Shown here: positions 22,426 to 34,800 of the stretch, in pieces
Layout: every line of letters begins with the position of its first letter
Numbering within the stretch: position 1 is the first letter of the stretch
NCBI GenBank assembly: GCA_033002965.1
Contig: JAURVB010014610.1
Location: 62,001 to 126,000 of the forward strand
Source: Piper betle
Lineage: Eukaryota > Streptophyta > Magnoliopsida > Piperales > Piperaceae
Length of the DNA stretch: 64,000 bases
Direction of reading: 5' to 3'
Translations under genes and position numbers: made by a program
The notes under the pieces: model-generated
Told to the model about the DNA's origin: nothing
The model's input: only the letters and a program-made list of their open reading frames with translations
Databases searched by the model: none

Positions 22426-23114
22426 CTCCATCGGCTTGCTGGAAATCAGGTACACGTTGTTAGGTTGCTTGTGTTGGCAATCGGGATAGAGTTACTCGGG
22501 GAGTAATTCTTGTGCGCCATTGTATTTGGGTACATTGGGGCGAGGCTGTGGGGGCTGTCCACGAGCCGAGCAAGTGCTTGAGAGGAGAGTTTGAGTGTTT
22601 GTAAAATCCTTATGATCGAGTGAATGATATAAGGTTGGGAAGTGTTTTCCCGTAATCTGTGTTTTGCTTGTTGGCTGGCGTTTTAGGCAGGGAACTTCTG
22701 TACTCGAGGTCGCGGTCGAAGTTTACAAGGCACGCAGTTGAGGGGGCTGGTGCTGAGACGAGCAAGGGCAGACGACACGAACCCAGGACGTGTTGCTGGC
22801 TAGGCGATTGGGCAGTGCTGTGTGGGGTGCTGTTTGACTTCTGGAACAGCCTATCGGCAAGGCGTGTCGGTAGCCAGAAGTGTTGTGTCGGTGTTTGGTG
22901 CGGTACCAATACGCGGGGTGATCGAGCGAAGGGTTGAAGGCAGCGACCTCGGGGTGTTGAGGTTGGCCGAACACAGGTTGGTGTTGGCGCTGTTAGGCTT
23001 CCGTGTTTGCTTTATATTGCATTCTTGGTGTTAGGCTGGTGTTCTCGGGTCGAGAATACGCCGCGCGGACTGGTTAAGGGCGGAAAATTTGGTCCTAGAA
23101 TCAGGCCCGTGACA
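22426..23114 (+). repeat. 3' LTR, truncated
   Basis: Starts ctccatcggcttgctgg and matches 19657-20348 to its end. The preceding bases (cgggagtaattcttg at 22411) resemble a block that in the 5' LTR lies 70 bp further inside, near 19731, suggesting that the deletion joint used this short homology. Confidence 0.85.
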
Positions 23115-23166
23115 GTTGGCTTGCTGCCTCCAAGAAGCTCTTTAAGTTGGGTGGCTCCCCAATGTG
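23115..23166 (+). pseudogene. DLK2-like pseudogene, part beyond the retroelement
   Basis: Immediately after the 3' LTR one frame reads WLAASKKLFKLGGSPM and then TGA. In DLK2/KAI2 relatives the residues after the GHSMS nucleophile motif run as (G)C-AAS-.RP-LF--L-L-..SPR, so this short segment fits the missing continuation, with deletions. No later part of the hydrolase is found downstream. The match is short, so confidence is moderate. Confidence 0.5.
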
Positions 23167-23718
23167 ATAGCTCTTTAAATTGTATCATCTTCTCTTATTA
23201 GTACTTCTCTTCCTTCCTTTTTTCGTAAACTACGAAACTAAGTTAATGTATAAGTTTTGCATCCATTTTGACTAGGGGAGAGGCAATAATCAGATTGGAT
23301 TATTTTTTTTGGGTAAAAACAGCTTAATTAAATCCATTTGATCATGTGTTTTTATAAATTTGGATAATTATAACCAGTACTTGTCTTAAAAAGCTCATTT
23401 TGTCTGTAAAAAGAACTCAACATTATATTATCTTTTAATGGTTTCAGCTCACAGATTAGCATAGATTAACTATATACCCATTAAGACACCCTTTTGGCGC
23501 TTGACCTCAAAACTCAAGTCCAACAAAATAATAATAAAATCTAAAGCCTGGGTTTTTACCTATGTATTGGGTATGATGTGTAGGTAATTGAATGAAGGGG
23601 ATGCATTTACGGTGGCTTTGAACAAGGTGGAGTAACAGCCATCCTGGAAGCCATGAAAAGCAACTTTTCCTCTTGGGTGCCAGGATTTGCAGCTTTCCCG
23701 ATAGGCTTGCGCGTGTGT

Positions 23719-23782
<64 letters not shown>

Positions 23783-25140
23783 ATATAATATAATATAATA
23801 CAATATAACAATCTCACCCAAAAATTTGCTTTTTATTATAATGTTGCTAGGATCCTTTACTTTCAATGTTAAAATATGTTTTTCTGGTAGATTTTCTTAG
23901 CTTATTCATTGTTTCTTCTATGATTTTTTTTTATGCAAATTTGATGAGCTTTGGGGGAGTTACTTGGTTAATTTATTTGGTTTACACAAAAGAAATATAA
24001 AATTTAGTATATATTCAATGATAACTGATTAGATGTAGGCCAATTTAAATTTAACAAGACTCAGGGGTCTCTCTTAATGTAAAAAAACTTAACTTAAAAA
24101 GAAAGACTTTTCTAAATCTCATGTCTAAATTATTGGCCACCTTTAGAAGTGTAAGACTTACCCAGCATTCCATTCAACTCTTAAAAATAATCATGACTAT
24201 TTCTTTGGGGAATACATTCAACATTACTACTTTTTGTAGTTTTATTGTTTTAAATTTTTATAGATTTTTACATCCCTTTCATGGCCGTAGGGTGAGGTAG
24301 GGGGACGTGGAAGGACGCTTCGACTAGTCTCAGGGTGCACCATCACGGGCATGATTGCAGGCTGGTTTTTTTCGATTATGTCCAGATTGATAGTCCTGAT
24401 AAATCCATCAGATGTTATTCTTTCATGTCTATTTTGTTTGACGTCATTTTGCAAAGGTAACTTTTTAATCTAAAGAAATTAGATGTGGTAATAAAAACCA
24501 AGATATCAGGTTGGAAGAGGTAAATCACGAGCAAAAACTGGGAGATAAGCAGAAAAACACCGATGTTGTTTCATAAGCAAGCAAACTACCAAACAATAAC
24601 CACATTACTATGATGAAACATATCAAATTCGTAAACACAGCTAAGAAATCCTGATCCCAATAGTCTCTTTGGTCTCACTTGAGATTTAATTTAATATGCA
24701 AATTATATGTAAACATGAAAATTTTGTAAGACTCCCTATAAGCAAAATATTTGCAAAAATGCCTTTACATCACCCGGTCATCAATTATTTGGTTTGATCT
24801 GACTCGTCTATGTGATTTGATGTTTGACTTTATGATCTAGTCTTGGTACTAAAAGAAATTCTCTTTACAACTAGAATGGAAGATCTAATGTGATCATTTG
24901 GCCAATTTGGCCTGGTCAACAATGTACACTGACCTTGTGATTATTACACAAGGTGAAGTAATTAAGATAACTTTATTTCAGCGTATTTTTACGAAACAAT
25001 ATGTTGTAGGGTACTCTTAATTTTACTGAGTGGCTTTGACACATGAATATTTGATCTTCATCTACTTGGATATACTTGAAGTCCATGATGATAAACATAA
25101 ATGTTTCATATGTTTAGTTTTGAATAATATTGATACGATT

Positions 25141-25172
<32 letters not shown>

Positions 25173-25848
25173 CATTAAAAGTTTGGAGTCCCATCTTAGT
25201 AAAGTTAGGAGATCAATAAACAAGTGAATGGTGATAAGCTTACGAGCAGGAAATAGATACGATCGTACGATTATCAAATTCATATTAGTATTTTGTGTGC
25301 TAACACCTTGAAAGCCAGTTCAACATTAACGACGCCACATTTTTAAATTTTTAATGTTTAGCATTGCAACGACCTGGCTTTTGGGACTCTTTAGCACAAC
25401 ATTAATGCCTGAATTACGAACAATTAAAATTTTAAATATTATATCAATTATTGTTACCTCTATTCCCCCAGCCGGGGATTACAAAATAAAATATTTTTAA
25501 ATGATAAGTATTTTATTAGATATTAAAAATAATTTTCATATTTTATTAGACATTAACAAAAAGATTATGATTGATATTAATTATATATGGATTAAATTAC
25601 AAACTTTTTTTGGAAATTATCAGCCCTTCTCCCGTCGGCCGTCATCATCAACATCGTGCTCCCTCTCTGCTGGCATCTCTTTTCAGACAGCCAATCTCCC
25701 TCCCCTTCCAACCAAACAGATTGCTTTCCATATGCATCGACACGTCGCAGCTCCACCCTAAACTCCATCCCTCGATTCATCCCTTTCATTCTTCTCCTTC
25801 TCTCTCATAGGTAGGCGCCTACCCACTTACTGCATTTGCTTGCGAGAT
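23167..25848. other. Intergenic with microsatellites
   Basis: AT-rich. Contains a long TA array, an ATT array at about 25139-25168 and no recognised exon. ORFs encoding Tyr-Ile repeats at 23507-23866 are translations of the microsatellite. The last 250 bp become pyrimidine-rich and probably form the leader of the DUF620 gene. Confidence 0.5.
23722..23806. repeat. TA microsatellite followed by taata repeats
   Basis: About 27 TA units to 23776, then a taata pentanucleotide array. Likely length-polymorphic. Confidence 0.95.
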
Positions 25849-25855
25849 ATGCTGA

Positions 25856-26013
25856 GCGAATGTCAACGCCTTGCACCTCTCTCTGAGAAGCCTACACCTG
25901 TTGAAACTGGCCGGAAAAGGCAGTCGTTGATGCTCCGCGAATGTCAACGCCTTGCACCTTCTCTGAGAAGCCTATACCTGTTGAAACTGGCCGGAAAAGG
26001 CCGTCATTGTGGC
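25856..26013 (+). repeat. 81-bp tandem duplication at the DUF620 5' end
   Basis: gcgaatgtcaacgcc begins at 25856 and again at 25937. Both copies continue through gcacctctctctgag/gcaccttctctgag and cctgttgaaactggccgga. The second copy is one base shorter in its CT tract, so the same peptide (SEKP.PVETGRKR.SL) is encoded in different frames in the two copies. Confidence 0.9.
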
Positions 26014-27162
26014 GGTGGCTCAATGCCCGGTGCAGGCAGACCATCCCTTGTCTCTTCCGCAAGGAGTCCAAGCTCAAGCTCCTCTTGGCCGTCTTAGGCT
26101 GCCCCCTCTCCCCCATTTCTCCTCCCCATCACCCTCTCCCTTGCGTGAGTTGAGCTGCTCAAACACCATTTTTCTACATATCACAAGATTGTTGTCACTA
26201 GGTTGATCCATCAATGCTACTATGCAGGTGGAGTCGCAGAGCCAGTACATCATGAAGCAATACGAGGCGGCGGTGGGGGGCGGGAAGATGAGGGAAGGGG
26301 TGAAGAGCATGTACGTGGCCGGGAAGGTCCGGATGGCCATGGCCGCCGACGATGCCACCTCGTTGTCGTCGTCTTCGCACACGGGCCACTTCGTCATGTG
26401 GCAGATGTCCCCATCTATGTGGCTGCTTGAGCTCCTCGTCCACGGCGTCACGGTCGTCGCCGGCAGCGACGGCACCCTCGCATGGCGCCACACCCCGTGG
26501 CTCGGCGCCCACTCTGCCAAAGGGGGCTCTCGCCCTCTCCGCCGCGCTATTCAGGTATTTAAAGAAATATTAACTTTAGTGTTTGAGTTCAGAAATTTAT
26601 AATTTAAAGTTGAATTGCCGATGATTGATAGGGATTGGACCCGGTAATAATAGCGGCTATCTTCTCGAGAGCACAATATTTAGGAGAAAAATATGTCGCC
26701 GGTGAAGATTGTTTCGTATTGAAGGTGGCGGCGGAGCAGGCGGTGCTGGCTGGACGGAGTGACGGCACGGCGGAGAGCATTAAGCATGTGATGCTAGGCT
26801 ACTTCAGCCAAAAGAGTGGCCTGCTTGTCTACTTGGAAGACTCGCATTTGTCCCGAATCCAATCGCCGGCGGCCCACACTATCTACTGGGAGACCACCAT
26901 CAGCTCAACCGTCAGTGACTACCGGGATGTCGACGGTGTGATGGTCGCCCACTCCGGCCACTCCACCGTGACCTTGTCGAGGTTCGGAGACGAGTTGAAG
27001 GTGGAGAGCGTGATCACTGGGATGGAGGAGTCTTGGCTGATTGAGGATGTGGTGTTCAATGTTCAGGGCCTTTGCCCCTACTCCTTCATCCCACCGGAGG
27101 AGGTTCGCCGGGAAGTCTCCAAAGTCGGCATTGGCCGCGATTCGCCCCTACTGAATCCATGA
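25941..27162 (+). CDS. DUF620 family protein
   Basis: Three exons: 25941-26144, 26228-26554 and 26632-27162, phase 0 throughout, 353 aa. Introns are GT-AG (donors gtgagt and gtattt). Exon 1 gives PVETGRKR and KLKLLLAVLGCPLSPI, matching the RRSDLRLLLG-GAPLAP region of the family. Exon 2 gives SQYIMKQYEAAVGG, HFVMWQMSPSMW and WRHTPWLGAHSAKGGSRPLR. Exon 3 gives GEDCFVLKV, IKHVMLGYFSQKSGLLVYLE and GVMVAHSGHSTVTL. Only the N-terminal extension is shorter than usual. The molecular function of DUF620 proteins is not established. An upstream ATG at 25849 opens a different frame in the duplicated block and could act as an upstream ORF. I chose 25941 because it is in frame with the conserved part; the true start is uncertain. 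Confidence 0.85.
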
Positions 27163-27716
27163 ATGAAAGGCTTAAATGGAGATCATACACTTGAACTTCA
27201 CAATCCCCTTGCTACATTAACACGGCATTGAATTGAATTACTAGTTATCTATGTGTGTGTTTTTTTCTGTTTGTCAAAATCTTATAATTCGATACTAGTG
27301 CGAGGTTTGTGTATAGATTGTTTTGGGACAGATTCTTGGAATATTTATGTTTAAGATCAGAGTGGTTGCTGTAGGGATAATGTATGGTGTTTTTCCGTTG
27401 TAGCTTTTTGGGTTTTACTTTTCATGTAGTGCGGAATTCATTCACATTCGCTGGTGTTCTTGAACTTCCGCCTCTGCAAGTAGGCCACCATGTCGATGGC
27501 AGCCTTTCAGGACATAACAAGGGACCACAGTCAGAGGGAGAGAGAAGAGTGTAAAGAGAGAAAGGGAAGTGGGATGGTTCTTGTTCTAGATGTAAATCAG
27601 ACTGACAAGAAAGGAAAGAACCACATGGGAATGGCACTCTCATGCAGATCTGTTTCTATCCGAACATGAATGGAATGCCAGGTGACAGCTTCTCTGCGTA
27701 TGACCCTCGTCATTAG
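27163..27716. other. 3' flank of the DUF620 gene
   Basis: The likely 3' UTR is followed by unremarkable sequence. A 73-codon minus-strand ORF at 27422-27643 has no recognisable content. Confidence 0.4.
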
Positions 27717-28217
27717 CGGTGACCATATTTTCGTGAAAATAGTAAATCGATTTAAACCGGAACTTAATAAATAATTTGGTTCGCTTTTGATCAAACGTGG
27801 TTTGCTCTTTGGTTTCTACATATGCAAGCCGAATGCTATGTGGTTATTTCGGTTCGGAACCGAATTGATAGAAATAATCAAATTTTTAAAAAAGAATACT
27901 ATGAAATTCACATTTTATATTAATTATTATAAAATTATAATAAATTTATGATATATTTTTATTTGTTTAATATGATATATATTTAGAATTATTTATTAAA
28001 TGATTATTTATAGTAAAATAATGACATAATTTTCATTAAAGAACTAAATAAATCTTTTTTTTAATAAATTATCATTAATTTTCGTTATTCGATTACCGAA
28101 CCGAAATATTTCGGTTCAAGTTTGGGGGTTATTCGGTTCATTTTTTGTTTTAAAAGCTAACCACCAAATGCGGTTCGGTTAATTCAATTTGGTCAGCCGA
28201 ACCAAACGTTCACCCCT
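27717..28217. mobile_element. Probable inverted-repeat element with ggttcgg motifs
   Basis: The left end agcggtgaccatat and the reverse complement of the right end, aggggtgaacgttt, are similar. Next to both lie repeated tcggttcgg/ccgaaccga motifs around an AT-rich core, a pattern common in plant non-autonomous DNA elements. No target duplication was confirmed. Confidence 0.4.
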
Positions 28218-29039
28218 TCGCTTTACCTTCTTGCAACAACTGTACTTGCTTTGGTTTTACATTGATATATAGTTGTGTTGCTTTGTCTTGAAATTTTTTG
28301 CTAACAAGTGACCTCAAATTCCTTTCTTACAATTCAAGGAATATAATCCAGACAACCAAAACTGTTTAACCATCATCCTCAGATCCATCTAGGTTTGGGT
28401 TGGTGGCAAAGATCCCTCGATAAGTGTCATGATCCAATTGACGACCTAACGGAGGCATTAGTTTACTATAAATCCAAAACCCTAATCATTAACGGGGATG
28501 GGGATCACCGGGACATGATTTTCTACCTTACATATGTCTTATGTATTTATGTTAACAATAGTTTTTAAAACAAATTTTGACTCGAAAAACTCCATCAGTC
28601 AACTCCCTTTCTTACTTCTCAAATCAAACTTCTAATAAATTTTATGGTTAATTCCCAAGTTAAGTATAAAAATTATTAAAAAATGATAAATTTCTTTTAG
28701 AATATATAAATCGATATTTTAATGTTTTCTTTGCCAATTTCAAGTGTTAAAGAGAGCAATATATACTAATTATAACCTTTTTAATTTTTAGAACTCATTC
28801 TCTTCATGTTTACCCATTAGCTGACCTTAAATGCAACTTGGTCATGTTTCACAATAAACGGTGAAAATTAGCATGACTCAACTCGGTCATGTCAGTCAAT
28901 TTGTGGTCAGACAACAACCCAAAAATGCCCAGAAAATTTTTGAATGCTCAACAACTTAATTATTTACTCTCTTGAAAAAGAATTATATACAACATGTGTT
29001 AAGTCTGTGATACAATTATAATTTCCCTAGTTTTTAAGT
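28218..29039. other. Intergenic, nothing recognised
   Basis: AT-rich sequence between the inverted-repeat element and the solo LTR, with no exon-like ORF. Confidence 0.4.
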
Positions 29040-29044
29040 GTTTA

Positions 29045-31881
29045 TATAACACCCCGTTTCGGCTCACCCGTGAACCGACCCGGAAATGTCACCGGCGACC
29101 GAACCGTTCGCTAATCTACTGGGTTCGGTTAAGCCGTCCAGGATCTACTCTCGGCATTTTAAGATGGAAAAGCATACATGAGATGCATGAATGGGAATAA
29201 TTGGGTTCTAACGGGGTCCTACATGCATGACATGACGTGCAAGCAAAGACAAAACAAAACAATAAATAAGAAACCAAAATAAAATATATACTATTTTATG
29301 AAAATACGATAACACATAATAATCTACCATGATATTAAATCATTATCTCATTCGTTTCTACTCGAGCCGAGCCTGAACTCCAAACTCACTACTCATTCAC
29401 ATTTATCAATTCGTTTCATATCAAGTAATTCATCCGACAAAACATTATAATAATCATTCACATAGCAATAACAACCATCATTATACATTACACGCGGCAG
29501 GTACATGTGTGCGCGGTTCCGTGCTGCTCCTCCGCAGTCCCGACAGCTTTCATCGCTCGTATTCCTCACCTACATATATATAGAAAAACCGTCAGTAACG
29601 AGTGTTACCGGCCCGGAAAATAACTAATATCAATCTGACACAGGAGAGCAAACTCTCCTGTTGAATCAAAACCGTATACTTCCTCAAGAACTCTCATCAG
29701 GGCACATACGGGAGCCGTCGTCGTCGGGCCGTCGCCCTCGGGTCGACAGCGTCCCCCTATCTTTCTCATTCTCATACCTTGGCCATTTCTCTATTGCTTC
29801 TCGCATCAAATTTCATTCCTTACCGCCCTCTGCACCTTCCATATTACTCCTGGCCTTGAGCACAAAGGCCGAGCACTCTCAGGCAGTCGCCTTCAGTACC
29901 CTTTGAAACCACAAGTCTAGACATGCGCTGCAATGCAGTACCCGTAAACCTCCACACTTCTCCGGGTTTGAGGAACTCAAAGGTGGAGTTGTCCGGATCC
30001 TTCGGGAACGAAGTGGGTTCTCCCCAGCTCCAGAGCCCGCTCTTCCGGGCACACGCCCTATCTGAAGACGTGGCCGCAAGTAACCCTCATTCTATCTCTC
30101 ACCGAAAACGCGAAAATTATATATATATATAGGCCTGGGTTGGGATTTATACAATAGGCCCGAAGGCAACTTGAGCTGGATCTGAAGTTTGAAAACAAAC
30201 TCGAGGGATCTCATCCTCGAGGGTTATTAATCCGAAAAAGAACAGTTGGCTAAATGGCCCGAGTTAAGTGGGATCCGATAAAACGCCACTTAACTCGTCC
30301 TGCACATGATAAATCAAATATACAATAAAGTAGCGTAAAACAGAGAACGAGTCCTAAACGGACCTGGTAGAAGCTCCAAACGGGTCCACGCGCCTAGGCG
30401 GCGAGCTCCTACACCGTACCTACACAATCAAGCTAAAAACTAACGCCCGCATGATGAATCACACATCCTATAGCACGCACACACAATCAACACAATCACA
30501 CGTCAATCAGCACACATCAACCTATATCAATTTTAGCAAGTCTACTTAGGTTAGTTTGCATTAGATCATGATTATTACTTAATAACCCTAATTAGTTTCA
30601 TAACTTTTATTTTTAACACAACACAATTCAACAAATTTCATATTTTATTCTAAATCAAATCTACATTTATATAAGTAATTACAATGCACAATTCATCAAT
30701 CATATCATGCAAATCTAATAATCAATACTTTCAAATAATTAAGTTAAAATAAATTATACCTCGCGTCGTCGAAAATCGGCGACGACTAGGGTTTTTCGTT
30801 TCGCGGCTCGAAACTCGAATTCGGCACCTAGCGGCGTCCGAAGTCCGATCAGATTGGACCGGGTGCGTTCGGCGGATGATCCGGCGAACTTCCCTCGAAT
30901 CCAATTTTCCGGCGGTTCCGGCGGTTTCCGGCGAGTGTCGGCGGTTTTCCGGCGGATTCCGACGGTTTTCCGGCGACAATTCGGGACGGGGCAATCAGGG
31001 GGTCTATCGGCACCAGCTCGACGAGCTTGGTCCGATGGCGGTGTCAAACAGAGCAACCGAGGCGGCGATGGCCGTCGGCGGCGGCGTTGAAGACGGGCGG
31101 CGGCGGCGGTTTGCTCCGATCGGGGCTCCGGCCGGCCTCGACGGCGGTCGGGAGGATGGGGGAAATGTCGGCAAGGTCAAGGGGGTGGCACTGGTGGTCG
31201 CAGCGGCGGCGACGGCGGCCGAACGGCGGCGGAATCCGGCTCGGAGTGGCGACGGCCAAGGCGGCTTCGTGGGCTGATTCCGGCGTCGTGGCGGCGCGAC
31301 GGTGGCCGGGGTTGGTCGGGGCGGCACGGCGACGACACAGCGGGGCGGGGTGGCGTTGATCGGCGGCCAGGCGGCGTCGGCACACCACAGTGGCGGCGAG
31401 GGTTTGGGTGGAAGAAGGGTCGGGGAAGAAGAAGAAGTGCTCTAGTGGCAGTTTCGTAAATAAGTATTGACTCGATTCCGACTCGAGCCAAAATAATAAC
31501 TAGTTCGTAATAAATTCTTAAAAAAATCTAAAAAATATGGAAAAATCACATAAAATAAAACAAACACAATAACATCCAAATGACATGCTCTATAACTAAT
31601 AACCCACCCAAATATAATCAAACGCGTCCTAATGCGTTATTCGTCCTAAAACTATTCTACGATCAAATAAAAATAACAATCAATACTGCATACCTCCACA
31701 TACTTGATAACCCATTTTTCATCATCTTTTAGGCGTTATCATCGTACATTTGAGCATACATGACCCTCATCGCTCATAACTCACAACTGGCCTCAACCCA
31801 GCTCGCGGTCCATGAAGCTGACTCGACTCGAACCGACTGGTTCACTCCCGTAAAACTCTGACTCGAGTCACGGGTTTTACA
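29045..31881 (-). mobile_element. Solo LTR, 2.8 kb, flanked by GTTTA duplication
   Basis: GTTTA occurs directly at 29040-29044 and 31882-31886, bounding 2,837 bp. Read on the minus strand the element starts TGTAAAACCCGTGACTCGAG and ends CGGGGTGTTATA: a typical LTR start, with TA instead of the usual CA at the end. There is no internal domain, primer site or second LTR, so this is a solo LTR left by LTR-LTR recombination. About 30770-31450 is strongly GC-rich (cggcgg-type repeats) and yields arginine- and proline-rich chance ORFs on both strands. A related fragment occurs at 38680-39060. Confidence 0.75.
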
Positions 31882-31886
31882 GTTTA

Positions 31887-34800
31887 GTTGTCTAGTGTTC
31901 AAGTTTTGTGAGGTTTTATTGTGTTTTGATGGATTTTTTGTTAAGTTAGAAGATTTTTAATTTTTGTTTGATGCTAGTTAACTAGAGTCAATAGATTAGG
32001 ATTTTAGTTAATATTTAATTTGCTTTGAAATTGCAGAGATATGGAACAAATGAATCTAGAAGACTTGTAGGTGAATCGAGCAAAAAATGAAGAATTAATC
32101 AAGGAAATTCAGAAATTAAACCAAGGCGGTGGCACTCAAACTTGCAGATTTGAAGGCTAGGGCATCAAACAACGTTAAGAAAATCAAATTTATACGAGAG
32201 TCATGGCGCTGGTTAGGGAGGTCGTAGCACTGATGTGAAAATTTTTGGATAATTCTAAATTTAATAAATTGACTTCTAGAAGGAAAACTTCAATTATTTT
32301 AATTATAGGAGAGTTATTTATGCATGAAATTGGAGATGTTTTTCTCATATTTCTTTGTATTTTTGGAGTCTTTTCTTTAAAAGTTTTGGTTTTCAAAAGC
32401 AGATTATCAAGAAAGAGATTAAAGATTTAAAAAATTAACAGGAGATTGCCATCAAAGATTGCATCATAAGAGTCTTTCTTCTTTTCTTTTTTATTTTAAT
32501 TTTATATTTTATGGAGTAGAATATTTTATGATAAAAAATAGATGGATTTCAAACCAAAAGAATTAATATTTTTTATTAGTTAGAATTTATGTTATTAATT
32601 ATTGTATTTTATTATTTATTATTTATCCATAAAAGTTGTGTTTTATTGTGATTAATGTTGTACTTATTTGATTAATTATTGAAACATACATAGTGAAATC
32701 TTGAAGACATGCGCTATGTTAAATAATTAATTGAATGATAAATTGGTTACGCTCTTGCTATGGGGGATTTATAAAATATAGATATAAATTGAATATGATT
32801 AATCTGAATATGAGCCGTTGGATGATGTTTATGATGTTTGTTTAAACCTCAGTCCAAATATGAGGGTTTAATTCTAATAAATTCATGGAGTTTAATTCAA
32901 TTTAGATTAAAGTTAATACATAACATAATGATAACTTTTCCCGACAATAAGGCATAGTAAAGTAGACTTGAAGCATGAAATTTTAATTATTTGCGAGGGC
33001 AATTAATAATAACAATCACTAACAATCTCTCCTACCACTAATTGGGCTGTTTGCCCCATCAATCATGTCGCAAATTTGTTGTATTTGGAGAAATAAAAAA
33101 GGTAATCGCAGGTTGTTCCTTCCTCCCTTCCAAATCCAACATGTAAGTCCCATCAATCAATCTTCTTCCCGTAACATTCTTGTATTATCAATGTTTATTT
33201 GTATTTTGTTTTAGTTGTTGATCTTTGTTTGTTATTTATGTTCTGCGCATTTGAAGTCCATCATGTTATGTGCCAGAATTTTTTTGCTATTATTGTTTTA
33301 CTTTTGGATTGAGATTCAATTTTTTTACTTGAGTCATTAACAATCAAAACTGGGTTTATTAGTTTTTTTACATGACTTACCATAAATTATGGGTAATTCG
33401 ATTGTTCAATTGTATTACTTGTGTTGCAATTTGAATGGGAAAACATTATGGATTTTTTTTGTGGTTGATAAGTTGGTCATAGGAAAACTATTCTTGGTCC
33501 AATTGTCTTGTGATGTATTATGATCTAACCGGCCGACCATGTTGTATGATTCAACTTACTAGATTTGTGTTGTGATTTGTGTAGTTTGTAAACGTTTGTA
33601 CTGATCATCATTGATCATCAGATCCATGGAAAGAGTGATAGATTCAGAATGGATGGAATGCTTAAAATTAGATTGTTTATGTATTTTTCGATGGGTGACT
33701 TCATTGATTTGTGTTCTTCGTTGAAATTTGTACAGGAGCAATGGCTAACAACTACTTCAAGAGGACAGCCCCATCTTTGCTTCTCTTTGTCTAGAATGGG
33801 GAGAAGATGAATGCTCAGGCTACTCGAATTAGGGAGAACAACTCTGGTGAGGCGAAATGCATTTATAAGAATGGTGTAATTATTGTACTAATTTTCAGTA
33901 TAGGATTAACCTCAGTTCATTTTGTATTTCTTTATTTGCTGTTGCTCATGAATGAATTCCTGGAAAAGCATGCTTACTCGAGCGTTTGAATATTTTCCCG
34001 GAGTGAACCTGGGATCAAAATAAAGGAAGCGGAAGATCATCTGAGTCCAAATAATGTTCTAAAAAAATTCATTCTTTATGAATTTTCTTTTAATGTTTAC
34101 AATTTTAACTTTGTTTTTATCCATTCTCTATAGATTGATGAGAACTAAATACATGTTTATTCAATTTTTTTCAATACTAGCAAATGTTGTTCTACAAATA
34201 TGAAACATCTTCAATTACTAATTTTACAATTCTTATTTTAAGAATTACTATATCATTCTTTAAGTAAACCTTTATATAGGCACAACCTATGCATTGCGTA
34301 GGATATGTGACTAGTTACAGTTAACAAAGCACAACGGGTAAGAACAAACAGTGTGGCCTCGGGAAACAGTGTTGGGTAAAGGCCGACATGTACATTGAGA
34401 TAAGGTCTTTGCTAATCTATTGCTTACAGTGTTGGGAACATGAATACGAAAACATGCAACATATGGTGAATCGTAAATACATAAAGTTATTCCAAGGGGT
34501 ACAAAAAATTTGAGAAAAATCATATTTATTGTTTGACTCTTTATATTTACGAGGTTGAACATATCTCGAGTATGTGTCTTTTACTGTATATATATATGAG
34601 TTATATTGTGCGTAAAATAAAACTGAAGAGAATGTGATATTGAGTTTCACTTGGAGGTTTTATAGTGAGGCTCTCCCTCTCTCTCTCTCCTTAAAGGAGG
34701 GAGAGCATCTCCTCATGGTGTACCGGCTTTGTCCGATGGGATGGGATACCGGCTTTATCCGATGGGTGTACCCATTATTAAATTATAGTGGATGGTTTTG

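Larger units (their letters stand above)
18349..23114 (+). mobile_element. Ty3/gypsy-type LTR retrotransposon lacking RT, RNase H and integrase
   Basis: The 4,766-bp element begins TGTCAC and ends GTGACA, perfect 6-bp inverted termini. In order: a 5' LTR, a primer-binding site for initiator tRNA-Met, a gag-protease ORF, and a truncated 3' LTR. No reverse transcriptase, RNase H, integrase or chromodomain is seen. The 3' LTR matches only the last 692 bp of the 5' LTR, so one deletion probably removed most of pol and the front of the 3' LTR. No matching 5-bp target duplication is visible (agtac left, gttgg right). Over the shared LTR segment I count nine substitutions, eight of them transitions, and two indels, so the insertion is fairly young. 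It lies inside the DLK2-like pseudogene. Confidence 0.88.

Noticed and set aside
23507..23866. ORF encoding a long Tyr-Ile run
   Set aside because: It is the translation of the TA microsatellite.
30731..31491. Pro/Arg-rich ORFs in the GC-rich part of the solo LTR
   Set aside because: All six frames are open because of cggcgg-type composition; they lie within a bounded LTR.
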